A stretch of 64,000 bases of DNA, from NCBI GenBank assembly GCA_963698165.1, contig CAVOPT010000008.1, forward strand, positions 124,001 through 188,000. The letters run 5' to 3'. The DNA is from JAAYUJ01 sp963698165. Lineage in GTDB: Bacteria; Desulfobacterota; Syntrophobacteria; Syntrophobacterales; Syntrophobacteraceae. The notes beneath the pieces are model-generated. The model was not told the DNA's origin. It searched no databases and worked only from the letters and a program-made list of their open reading frames with translations. The position numbers and the translations under genes were made by a program. Below, in pieces: positions 35,116 through 43,573 of the stretch; position 1 is the first letter of the stretch, and every line of letters begins with the position of its first letter.

Positions 35116-35140
35116 CAGGTTTTGTGGCCGCGAGGGCAGC

Positions 35141-35838
35141 GTGGGTGTAATCCTGGAAGGCCTGGTCGAAGCATTTCGCCTCCTGGTCAGTGGTGACCCG
35201 GAGGTGCTCAGCATCACATTTCTGACCCTGAAGGTTTCGGGAATCGCCACGGTCATCAGCGTCCTCATAGGGATTCCCGTCGGAACGGTCCTGGCCTTGA
35301 CCAGCTTTTTCGGACGGGGTTTCCTGGTGAGCCTGGTCAACTTCGGAATGGGCCTGCCACCCGTGGTGGTGGGCCTTGTCACCTGGCTTTGCCTCACGCG
35401 CTACGGCCCCTCGGGATGCTTGGCCTCCTCTATTCTCCCACCGCCATGATCATTGCCCAGGCGGTCATTGCCTCTCCCATCGTCGCCGGATTCAGTCTGG
35501 CCGCCATTCAATCGATCAATCCCAAGCTGCGGCTCCAAATCCTGGCCATCGGAGCGACGCGGGTCCAGTACCTTTTCCTTCTTCTCTGGGAAGCGAGGTT
35601 GGGGATTCTCGCGGCCGTCATCGCCGGATTCGGAGGGGTCATCAGCGAAGTGGGGGCATCCATGATGGTGGGGGGAAATGTGCGGGGGTACACCCGGGTC
35701 CTCACCACCGCCACCGTCCTGGAAGTCTCCAAGGGGAGCTTTGAACTGGCCACGGCCCTCAGCATCATCCTCCTGTTTCTGAGCTTCTGCATCATGGGAT
35801 CCCTGAGTGTCCTGCAACAGAGGGGGCGAAGACCGTGA
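35141..35838 (+). CDS. tupB: Tungstate ABC transporter permease, frameshifted
   Basis: Inner-membrane permease of the TupB type. Frame one, from a GTG at 35141, gives helices with SITFLTLKVSGIATVISVLIG and MGLPPVVVGLV up to the sequence RYGPSG; at about 35408 a base appears lost in a C-run (ggcccctcggg), and the next frame continues with GMLGLLYSPTAMIIAQ, the EAA-like loop IGATRVQYLFLLLWEARLG and GGVISEVGASMMVGGN to 35838. The repaired protein would be about 233 residues, normal for the family. Because the flanking tupA and tupC are intact, a sequence error is at least as likely as inactivation. Confidence 0.82.
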
Positions 35839-36557
35839 GGCCCATGATCGCGGCTGAAAACTTGCGCCTGGCGCTCTCGGGGAGGGAAATCTTCGCCATT
35901 GAATCCCTTTCCCTCCACAGGGGAGAAGTGCTCGCCCTCGTGGGACCCAACGGGGCCGGGAAATCCAGCCTCCTGCTCACTCTCGCTTTGCTACAGCGGC
36001 CAACGGAGGGCAGGATCACCTTCGACGGCACTCCGGCCGAGAACGGCAACCTGCTGAAACTGCGCAGAAGGATGGCCGTGGTGTTCCAGGATGCCTTGCT
36101 TCTGGATACTTCGGTGCGCGCAAATCTCAGCATCCCCTTGCGCATCAGAGGCTTTTCGAGGAGGGAGATTGCCGGTAGGACCGAGAAATGGCTGAGGCGT
36201 TTCGGCATTGAACACCTGGCGCGAAGGCCCGCAAGGACCCTTTCGGGCGGCGAAGCCCAGAGGACGAGTCTTGCCAGGGCTTTCGCCATGGAACCGGAGG
36301 TGCTTTTCCTCGACGAGCCCTTCGCTTCTCTGGACTATCCCACCAGAAAGGCTCTGCTCGGCGATCTCGGGCCCATCCTCCAGGATATGAACATGACGAC
36401 GCTTTTTGTGACCCACGATTACACGGAAATACCCTACCTGGCGCAGCAGGTGGCCGTCCTCTTCGAGGGGCGGATCATCAGGTCCGGGTCCGTGCGGGAG
36501 GTCTTTGGAGATGAGCTTCTGGACAGGAGAGTCTGTGTGCCATGGGAGATACCCTGA
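35835..36557 (+). CDS. tupC: Tungstate ABC transporter ATP-binding protein
   Basis: A 240-residue ABC ATPase: Walker A GPNGAGKSS near residue 37, Q-loop FQDALLL, signature LSGGEAQR, Walker B VLFLDEPFASLD, and the switch His in FVTHDY. It powers the TupABC importer at the inner membrane. The GTG start overlaps the permease stop (GTGA), so it is translationally coupled. It is the last gene of the operon; a hairpin at 36685 follows. Confidence 0.9.
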   Translation: MRPMIAAENLRLALSGREIFAIESLSLHRGEVLALVGPNGAGKSSLLLTLALLQRPTEGRITFDGTPAENGNLLKLRRRMAVVFQDALLLDTSVRANLSIPLRIRGFSRREIAGRTEKWLRRFGIEHLARRPARTLSGGEAQRTSLARAFAMEPEVLFLDEPFASLDYPTRKALLGDLGPILQDMNMTTLFVTHDYTEIPYLAQQVAVLFEGRIIRSGSVREVFGDELLDRRVCVPWEIP

Positions 36558-36963
36558 GGTATCAAAGCCTGTCCAGAGCATGTCGAAGGGTGCACCATCA
36601 GCCTTGTCCGTTTGTCCTTTGATACCGAAGCGCGAACGGGCGTCTGGCCTGGTAAACATATCTTGATACAGGCTCTCAATGAAAAACCGGGCCCGCCACA
36701 AGCCCGGTTCTTCTGATTGGTAAGACAGAGTTTCAAACTGACGATTCCTCATTATCATCCTCAATGCATTATGTCAAGAAGTCCATAACGGGTCGAGCGC
36801 TTTTGGGCGTGATTTCCCGAACCCTTCCACGTCCCCCCTCGAGACTCCGTGCAGTGTTCCTCCATCGATACCGCATCAATGGCGACCGGAAAGACTTGGC
36901 CGAAGTTCGCCTCTGGGTATTAGAATCTGCAATGAGGATCGGGACTGAGATGCCGGAAGGTGT
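36558..36963. other. Intergenic stretch after the tup operon
   Basis: About 400 bases. A 10-bp inverted repeat (ggtatcaaag at 36558-36567 and its complement at 36617-36626) encloses a cctgtccagagcatgtcgaag stretch of a kind often scattered in proteobacterial genomes. The terminator listed at 36685-36709 follows. No gene is supported. Confidence 0.45.
36685..36709. terminator. Intrinsic-terminator-like hairpin
   Basis: An 8-bp stem aaccgggc/gcccggtt with a 9-base loop, preceded by an A-run and followed by cttctgatt. It could end the tup operon or, from the other strand with the A-run as T-run, serve both directions. Confidence 0.5.
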
Positions 36964-38139
36964 TTGGATGGGGAACAAACCCCTGAACCGCGTCACTTTT
37001 ATGAAGAGGAGGGCTCAGAAGCCGTGGAATTCCAGCTTGCCTCAATCACCGAGCGCATCCAGGAAAACTGCCACATCTCGGATGCGAAGCACGCGGGGCT
37101 GTTCTCCCTTTGCGGACTACTTTTACGGCTGAGGGACCTTTTCAAGTGGGAAAAGGGGCTCTTTCCCTGGGAGGAGCCGGAACCGACCGACCTCATGGCG
37201 TGGGTCGATCACCGGGAGGAGCTCTGGGAAACCCTGACCGAAAAGGATTTTCAGCCCATCGAATTGGACGGAGAGGTTTTCGACCCCTTTGATGCTCTCT
37301 CCGTCAACCGTATACTCAGGCCCCAAAAGTTGATCTACGGGGCGGGATACGCAGTGGGGATGAAGCCTTCGTTTTTCCTGGGAGAGTTGGAAGAAACGCG
37401 CCCAATGGGCGAATTGGAGGTGAACATCGTCGGCACGGAACTGGTGAGGGATATCTTCATTTCGCCGGTGATGCGACAGGGCAACTCGATTTTTGCCCGG
37501 CGCTCCGCTATGCTTTTCATCCTTTGGGACCAACTTGTGGAAATGCGCCCATCGGCTCGAGACGCCCTCACCTATGCCATGGCCCAGTACGGATTGGATG
37601 CCCAGGCAATCCGGAGCGCTCCGAGGAACCTTGGCCCTGAATTGAAACAGGTGGCCGTGGCGGAGCTCGAGACCTGGATTTACCACGAGATTGGAGAGTT
37701 TCACGAGGATGCGTTCCTTGGAAGCGTTTGGCATGAAATCGTCTCTACCTATCCCAATAGTCCCATCGAGATTTACGCAAGGGTGGTCAAGGACCTTCTG
37801 GCCGATACCCACTCTTTTGGGCTCATCGGGCACATTGTGAAGCACCGGGTCAAGTCGTCCCTTGGTTTTTACGTTGCGTGCGTGCGAGCCTTCACACGGC
37901 TCCTCTTTCCTGAAATGCTGGGTGCCTTCAAACGGTTCCTCCTGTCGGAGGACTGGGGGATCATCGAGAAAGCGAGAGAAGCGGGACAGGAGAATGGAAA
38001 GCGTTGGGCCAAGACCTTGACCGAGCTTCATCTCCTCGGGGTCGACCGTGGAATTCCATGGGCAAGGGAGAAGATCATGGCGGAGCTCATCCGGCCTTTG
38101 GGCATCGGAGGCGGAGTCAGGGAGGATGAGAGGGAATAA
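36964..38139 (+). CDS. Conserved-looking hypothetical protein
   Basis: A soluble protein of up to 391 residues with no signal peptide or membrane segment. It starts at a TTG with GGAAGG just before it; a GTG at 37023 is an alternative. The body is mostly helical and rich in acidic residues and Trp (LFKWEKGLFPWEEPEPTDLM, LETWIYHEIGEFHEDAFLG). A cytoplasmic family of unknown function seen in Syntrophobacter-type genomes comes to mind, but I cannot name it with certainty. Neighbours give no clue: it lies alone between the tup operon and a sensor kinase. Confidence 0.7.
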   Translation: MDGEQTPEPRHFYEEEGSEAVEFQLASITERIQENCHISDAKHAGLFSLCGLLLRLRDLFKWEKGLFPWEEPEPTDLMAWVDHREELWETLTEKDFQPIELDGEVFDPFDALSVNRILRPQKLIYGAGYAVGMKPSFFLGELEETRPMGELEVNIVGTELVRDIFISPVMRQGNSIFARRSAMLFILWDQLVEMRPSARDALTYAMAQYGLDAQAIRSAPRNLGPELKQVAVAELETWIYHEIGEFHEDAFLGSVWHEIVSTYPNSPIEIYARVVKDLLADTHSFGLIGHIVKHRVKSSLGFYVACVRAFTRLLFPEMLGAFKRFLLSEDWGIIEKAREAGQENGKRWAKTLTELHLLGVDRGIPWAREKIMAELIRPLGIGGGVREDERE

Positions 38140-38490
38140 CGGAGTTAGCGGTTCCAGCGGGTTGAGGGTCTCGTGGCCTCCTTTTCGTGCCGGTTCATGC
38201 CCCTTCTCGGGCGACGGTGGGCCCGAACGGCAAGAATTGGTTGACAAATGCCCTCAATGGAGCCATCAATGCACTTAGGGGTGTCCGATGGACTGGCAGC
38301 AGGGCTTTGAGGGGGTTGATCATGGCCGAATCAGGGCTTGTGACGTGAATGCTCCATTGAGTGTATCCACAATTGGGGTAGAGCCGGAAAAACCTGTTGC
38401 TGGTCTCCACCAGGTGCCTGTTCGCTTTGTCCCGCCCAACGACTTGAAAAAGCAGAACACGCAAGCCTGCATCTTCAGGGGACTCCGCGC
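38140..38490. other. Intergenic stretch without a recognisable gene
   Basis: About 350 bases before the sensor kinase. A plus-strand 48-codon frame ending at 38494 and minus-strand frames cross it, but none has a ribosome site or family resemblance. Confidence 0.35.
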
Positions 38491-40188
38491 ATGAAGCTCC
38501 GAAAGATCCTCATAACGCTGGCACTTCTGGCCTTTCTCTCCACGTCGGCGGGAGCCTACCTGTACTACACCTCCCTCAAGAAGTCCGCGCTCAGGGAATC
38601 CTACCAGCAGGCCCTCTCTTCCATGGACGTGGCCAAAAACCGCGTTTCCTCGGCATTGAGCGACAAGCTCAAGTTGGTGAGAGCCTTGTCGAGGCTGAAG
38701 GAAGTCGAGCAGGCATTTGGAAAGCCGGACCAAAGGCGGCAAACGGATGCCAACAGGATTCTGGATTTTTTTCGAGACGCCCTGGCCGTGGATGTCTGCT
38801 ACCTCGTCAACTCGGGCGGCGAAGTCGTTGCATCCACCAACCGGGCAGCCCCGGAGAGCTACCTGGGCGACAATTTCTTCAAACATCCCTACTTTCGCCA
38901 GGCCGTCCAGGGGTCTCCGGCCATTTACATGGCCTTGAACGTGGTTTCCAAGAAACGCGACATCTATTTCAGCCACCCCGTTTTCAACCAGCTCGGCAAC
39001 AACGTCGAAGGGGTTGTCGCCATCAAGACTTCCGTGGAACCCCTCGAGAAGGAATTCGACAAGGCTTTCAAGGGGACGGTGCTCCTGACGGATCCCAAGG
39101 GTGTCATCGTCGTGTCCACACAGGACGAGTGGCTTTACCAGGTTCTCTGGGATGGGAAGATCGAGGGAGGGGAGGCACCGGCAAAAGATCGTCCGGCTGA
39201 TGCAATGCCCTTGAAGTGGAGCGGCCTGGAGCGGGTTGACGAGAAGCGGGCCCGGGACGACACGGGCAAGGAATATCTATACCATGAGGCCGAAGTGGAG
39301 GGGTATCCGGGATGGCGCGTGGTTTCCCTGACTGACCTCAACACGCTCTCCAAGAGCTTTTCGGCCCCCTTCGCCAAGGTGACCGGCTATCTTGTGCTGA
39401 CGATTTATTTCCTGATTGGTTTGGCCGTTTTGTTCCTTTACAAGGAAGCGACCAAGGACATCACGGAGCGCAGGAAAGCTGAGGAAGCCCTGAGAGAGTC
39501 CGAGCGTCAACTGCGGTACCTATCGGCACAGCTCTTTCGGGCTCAGGAAGAGGAACGGACGCGGGTTGCCAAGCAACTGCGCGACAGCATCGGACTCTCT
39601 CTGAACGCCATCAAGTACAGCCTCGAGAATACCTTGAGGCACGTGGAACAGGATGCAGCCGCCAAGGAATCGTTGAATGCGGTGATCAACATGACACAGA
39701 AGCCGCTGGAGGAATCCCGGCGCATCATGGCGGATCTCAGACCCTCCATGCTGGATGAGCTTGGACTCATTGTCACCATCAGTTGGCTCTGCAAGCGATT
39801 CCGGGAAGCTCATCCCCAGATCACCGTAGACACGCGCATCGAGCTCGAAGAGGACGCCATCTCCAACCATTTGAAACTTGTGGTTTTCCGGGTCCTGCAG
39901 GACGCTCTCGCCAATGTGGCGAAGCACAGCGGTGCGTCGCGGGTGAAGTTGTCACTCATAAGAGAAAGGGCGGAGATCCTCCTTGCCGTCAGGGACGATG
40001 GAGGAGGGTTCGACCTGAAGGAGGTCTTCTCCCGGGATGAAAACCAGAGGGGACTTGGACTGGCAAGCATGAAGGAACGGGTCATGCTCTCCGGAGGCGC
40101 GTTCACTCTTGAATCCATGAAGGGCATAGGAACAACCGTCCACGCTTCCTGGCCCCTGAGGGATGTGGAAAAGGCAACACCCAGGTGA
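38491..40188 (+). CDS. dCache sensor kinase of the NarL-partner type lacking the phospho-acceptor His
   Basis: A 565-residue membrane sensor. One helix (ILITLALLAFLSTSAGAYLYY) and a second near residue 300 (VLTIYFLIGLAVLFLY) enclose a periplasmic double-Cache-like domain (DFFRDALAVDVCYLVNSGGEVVAS). The cytoplasmic part has the HisKA_3 helix, but where kinases read ELHD this one reads QLRDSIGLSLNAIKYSLE, so the phospho-accepting His is Arg. The ATPase part keeps DALANVAKHS (N box, with D for E), RDDGGGFD and GLGLASMKERV. It may act as a phosphatase, an ATP-bound scaffold or in a heterodimer. No response regulator is adjacent. Confidence 0.82.
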   Translation: MKLRKILITLALLAFLSTSAGAYLYYTSLKKSALRESYQQALSSMDVAKNRVSSALSDKLKLVRALSRLKEVEQAFGKPDQRRQTDANRILDFFRDALAVDVCYLVNSGGEVVASTNRAAPESYLGDNFFKHPYFRQAVQGSPAIYMALNVVSKKRDIYFSHPVFNQLGNNVEGVVAIKTSVEPLEKEFDKAFKGTVLLTDPKGVIVVSTQDEWLYQVLWDGKIEGGEAPAKDRPADAMPLKWSGLERVDEKRARDDTGKEYLYHEAEVEGYPGWRVVSLTDLNTLSKSFSAPFAKVTGYLVLTIYFLIGLAVLFLYKEATKDITERRKAEEALRESERQLRYLSAQLFRAQEEERTRVAKQLRDSIGLSLNAIKYSLENTLRHVEQDAAAKESLNAVINMTQKPLEESRRIMADLRPSMLDELGLIVTISWLCKRFREAHPQITVDTRIELEEDAISNHLKLVVFRVLQDALANVAKHSGASRVKLSLIRERAEILLAVRDDGGGFDLKEVFSRDENQRGLGLASMKERVMLSGGAFTLESMKGIGTTVHASWPLRDVEKATPR

Positions 40189-40575
40189 ATTTCCCGCCTT
40201 CGCCGCCCAATGCAAAGTAGCCTCAGCGTCCTCGGGTGGGCATGTCCCGCCCGGAACAGGGATTCGTCTCGAGGACTCTCGATCGGACCCTCGCCCATTC
40301 TTTCTTATCTGTTCTACAAGACTTCATGGTCACTCTTTGATAGAATGCATGTGCGGTGTTTCTCCAAAGACGCCGCTCCTGCATACTTCAGGGGGGTGGC
40401 TGGACCAGCAGACCGCTTGCTGCGGTCCCCCTTGTAGTCATGTGCAGAGCGATTTGGAGACCCGTGCATCGCTGCATTGCGATAGGTCGCCATCTTCGAT
40501 CTCTCCGTGGGATGCTCGTCTCCAGGTCATCGACAGGGAGCATTATTGAACGTCAGATCACTAATGGTGTTGACA
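40189..40575. other. Intergenic stretch without a recognisable gene
   Basis: About 390 bases between the sensor kinase and the SH3 lipoprotein. Short frames are present on both strands but none is convincing; no strong hairpin was found. Confidence 0.35.
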
Positions 40576-41619
40576 ATGAAGCCCCGATGGAACGCACGGA
40601 TCATTAGGATTTGCCTCTCCACCGTCCTCGGACTCGCCCCCTTATGGGCGTGTGCCACGGAACCGAAAATGGCCGGGGTAGTTCTCCAGGGTGCCTCCCA
40701 GGAGGTCACCGAAGATGCGTCCGGGCGGAGAAGGATGGAGACGGTCACCGTAGGTCGTCTCAATATGAGGATGCTTCCCGTGGCCAACAGCAAGGTCGTG
40801 GGGAGTCTTCGGGAAAACGAGCGGGTTGAGGTCAAGGGCCAGTCCAAGAGCTGGGTCAAGATCTTGAAAGAGGATGGGACCGTGGGCTGGGTTCTCGCTC
40901 CCGGTGCCCTGACGGGTTTTCCGGGGCCTCCCAAACCCAAAGAGCTCTCTCAGCCAAAAGGAGCCGAAAAGAAAGAAGAAACCGCATCTCCCTCGGTGAA
41001 GCGCAGCGGGAAGGACCCGAAGGAGGCGGCTGGTGAAACCGGGGTGACGCCATCGGATGCGGGTACGGGACAAGCCGGGAGGAAGGATGCGCACGCCGCT
41101 GAGGAGTCTTCGACTCAGCAGGGTGAAAAGACGGGAACCGGCGAGAAAGCCGCTGAAAAGAAAGTCCCACCTGAGAAGGAAGTGGTTTTCCTTGAGGTCG
41201 TGCCTTCGGAGAAGATGCTCACGGGGAGGGGCCAACCGCCTCGAGACGGCAAAGGGGGCGAGGTGGAGCGGAGGGCCGGCGAAAAGGGAGCTGTTTTGAG
41301 CTCAGGTCAGACGCCTCCAAAGGAGAGTCATGCAGGGTCAGCCGGTCCTGATGCGGGCAAGGCCCCCGCAGCCGGAGACACGATGACCGCGGGTTTGCAG
41401 GCGCCTGAAAAAGTGAAGGCAGTCATTGCAGGAGCCAAGGGGAGCGACAGGATAATCGAGATCAAGTCCGCGCCGCTCTCGAGCGCGGGCAATGTCTGGG
41501 AGGTGAGGCCCGGAACCCGGCTGATTGTCCTCGGAAAAGAGGGAAGGTGGTACCGAGTGGAGAGTGTCGGGGGGAGAGGTTATTTGCATGAGGATTTTGT
41601 CCGGGAGATCATCGAGTGA
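40576..41619 (+). CDS. Lipoprotein with two bacterial SH3-like domains and a low-complexity linker
   Basis: A 347-residue envelope protein. The leader ends in a lipobox-like LWAC near residue 25. An SH3-like domain (TVGRLNMRMLPVANSKVVGSL to GWVLAPG) occupies about residues 55-115, and a second one (IEIKSAPLSSAGNVWEVRPG to GYLHEDFV) the last 60. Between them is a 170-residue Lys, Glu, Ala, Gly-rich linker without structure. Such SH3 domains usually bind peptidoglycan, so it may bridge the wall from the membrane. The ATG at 40576 is chosen because it gives a clean leader; the longer frame to 40507 does not. Confidence 0.72.
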   Translation: MKPRWNARIIRICLSTVLGLAPLWACATEPKMAGVVLQGASQEVTEDASGRRRMETVTVGRLNMRMLPVANSKVVGSLRENERVEVKGQSKSWVKILKEDGTVGWVLAPGALTGFPGPPKPKELSQPKGAEKKEETASPSVKRSGKDPKEAAGETGVTPSDAGTGQAGRKDAHAAEESSTQQGEKTGTGEKAAEKKVPPEKEVVFLEVVPSEKMLTGRGQPPRDGKGGEVERRAGEKGAVLSSGQTPPKESHAGSAGPDAGKAPAAGDTMTAGLQAPEKVKAVIAGAKGSDRIIEIKSAPLSSAGNVWEVRPGTRLIVLGKEGRWYRVESVGGRGYLHEDFVREIIE

Positions 41620-41682
41620 ACATGAAAGGACACAACTGTCCTTCTTGCCCTTATGGTTCACTGGAATGATGAAAGGGGAAGG

Positions 41683-41766
41683 ACTCACCGCGGAGAGTGC
41701 GGAGCCCGCAGAGAATCCATTTTCACAACTTGTTCTCTCAGCGGTCTCAGCGTACTCCGCGGTGAG
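41683..41766. repeat. Interspersed palindromic repeat, copy 4
   Basis: The best-paired member: a left arm starting ctcaccgcggag and a right arm ending ctccgcggtgag, with agtgcggag / ctcagcgtact continuing the pairing. It sits between the convergent SH3 and photolyase genes, where it could act as a two-way terminator. Confidence 0.7.
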
Positions 41767-41776
41767 ATGTTCTTTC

Positions 41777-43246
41777 TCACTTGTATTTCTCAAGGTACTC
41801 CGAGACCCTCAATTTCCGCATCGTGCTGCGAGAGCTCATGTAACGGATTTTTCCGAAAACGGGTCGGATGGGTCCCCACGGTCTGTCATAGCGCCCCAGT
41901 ACCCAGAAGATCCCCGTATAGGAGTTGGGGTCCCGTCCATCGAGGGCATACTTGTTGTTGAGCTCGGTCATGATGTCCAGTGCTTCCTGGGGTGAAGCCG
42001 ACCAGTGGAGTATCATCTTTCCCCAGAGCATCCGAAGGTAGTTGTGAATTCGCCCTTCCTGGACGAGCTGTTTCTGTGCCGCGTTCCAGAGGGGATCGTG
42101 GGTTCGGGCGCCTTCGAATTCCTCCAGGGAGTAGATATGGGGACGGGGATCCCTGGCGTGGCTGAGAAGGTCTTCGAAAGCCCATGGCGGCAGGGATGAA
42201 AACTGATCGTGGTCCTCCCGCCTGCAACAGAAATTGAACCCCAGCTCACGCCAGGTGATGAGCTCATCGAGAAAAGATTCGGCGCCCTGGGTCATCCCCC
42301 ACCAGCCCTCCTTTTGCCCCTGAGTCCTGCGGCCCAGTTTTTCGTGGGACCAGCTCTCCTTTTCCGCCAGTTCCGAAAATACCTGGTGTACGGAAACATG
42401 GCCGAAGTGCAGGTAAGGTGAGAGTCCGCTGGTGGCGTCCTCGTCCGGATGATTGCGCTCCGTGTGATACGCCTCGAGCCTCCTTCGCAGGAAGCCGCGA
42501 AGGGCTTTTTCCGCTGCTTCGGCGCCTCCGGCTGTCTCCACGGTGCCCGTGGAGTGGTCTATGGGGAGCCTCTTCAGGAAGCGAGGATCAGCATTGAGCA
42601 TGTCTTCCGATGCGGCGGGCCATTGCTGCGCCGTTTCCAGCGGGAGTGGCGCCGGATGCGGCAGGTCTTTCCTCAATAACGGATCCTGCTCCGGGAAGGC
42701 GTCAAGGTGCTCGGGAAGGTTCTTTTGCAGGAAGCTCCTGAAGGAGTAGGCCGTGGCAAACACACGGTCTGTCGCGCCAAGAGGCAGCAGTCCGTTGGAG
42801 TCGACCGTTTCGAGCTTCACTCTGAGCTTTCTGGCCGCGGTGGCCACCATGCGCGGCAGGAAGAAGGTTGGGAAATCATCCGTCACGACCACGCAGGCGC
42901 CCTTCGAAAGGCTTTCAAGAAGCCCTTTTCCCTGTCCTTTCTCCGTTTCAACAAACGGAAGGTATGTGACCGGCCTTTCCGCCAGAGCCCGCCGGTTGCA
43001 TGCCATGCCCTGGAGAATGAACTGGTGGAGCCTTTCGCTTGCCCATGGATAATCGCACCGGAGGGCCTCCAGGATGACAAGAGGCTTGCCGAGTTCGACA
43101 GCCCAATCGACTGCGCGCTCGAGGCTGAAATTCCACCTGGTTCTTCTGAACGCGGTCATCCAGTAGAGCACGAAGGCCCCGCCCGCGTTGACCTGATCGT
43201 CATTTGCCGTTCGAATGCGAATCTTCGGTATCATTGCAGAGTTCAT
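41777..43246 (-). CDS. phr: Class II deoxyribodipyrimidine photolyase
   Basis: A 489-residue flavoprotein that uses blue light and FADH- to split cyclobutane pyrimidine dimers. The antenna domain covers about residues 20-150 (GGAFVLYWMTAFRRTRWNFSLERAVDWA), and the FAD domain has the class II pattern LSPYLHFGHVS near 280, ELITWRELGFNFC near 340 and RIHNYLRMLWGKMILHWS near 410, ending YDRPWGPIRPVFGKIRYMSS. The ATG at 43246 is used; an ATG four codons later is possible. Finding a photolyase in an otherwise anaerobic gene set is unusual, though class II enzymes occur in such bacteria. Confidence 0.9.
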   Translation of the reverse strand: MNSAMIPKIRIRTANDDQVNAGGAFVLYWMTAFRRTRWNFSLERAVDWAVELGKPLVILEALRCDYPWASERLHQFILQGMACNRRALAERPVTYLPFVETEKGQGKGLLESLSKGACVVVTDDFPTFFLPRMVATAARKLRVKLETVDSNGLLPLGATDRVFATAYSFRSFLQKNLPEHLDAFPEQDPLLRKDLPHPAPLPLETAQQWPAASEDMLNADPRFLKRLPIDHSTGTVETAGGAEAAEKALRGFLRRRLEAYHTERNHPDEDATSGLSPYLHFGHVSVHQVFSELAEKESWSHEKLGRRTQGQKEGWWGMTQGAESFLDELITWRELGFNFCCRREDHDQFSSLPPWAFEDLLSHARDPRPHIYSLEEFEGARTHDPLWNAAQKQLVQEGRIHNYLRMLWGKMILHWSASPQEALDIMTELNNKYALDGRDPNSYTGIFWVLGRYDRPWGPIRPVFGKIRYMSSRSTMRKLRVSEYLEKYK

Positions 43247-43573
43247 CTCCGTTTGCAGAAGGCTCGTAAGACACACTGCTTTTCTACACCCCTGGGTGCG
43301 GTTGGGCAAGAATCCTATTGCAGTTTGGCGGAATCTGCCCCCGGGATCCCGGCAACATTGGTTATTGCTCTCATGGTGCAAATGAGTTAGATGTTTAGAC
43401 ATTCGGTCTTCGAGAAGGGGACAAGCATTTCCGGGAGAAAACGAACCAGATGACACGGCAGGGAGATCTTACGGGTTCACAACGGTTTGATCCCCAACCC
43501 TGAAAAATGATTCTTCTGAGTAGAATCCAAGAAATAATTGCGTTTGATCACTGCAGAAGGAGATTCGATAAAC
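43247..43573. other. Divergent intergenic region
   Basis: About 330 bases between the divergent photolyase and Ser/Thr kinase genes. No gene is supported; promoters for both are expected. A GAAGGAGA sequence near the end is the kinase ribosome site. Confidence 0.4.
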
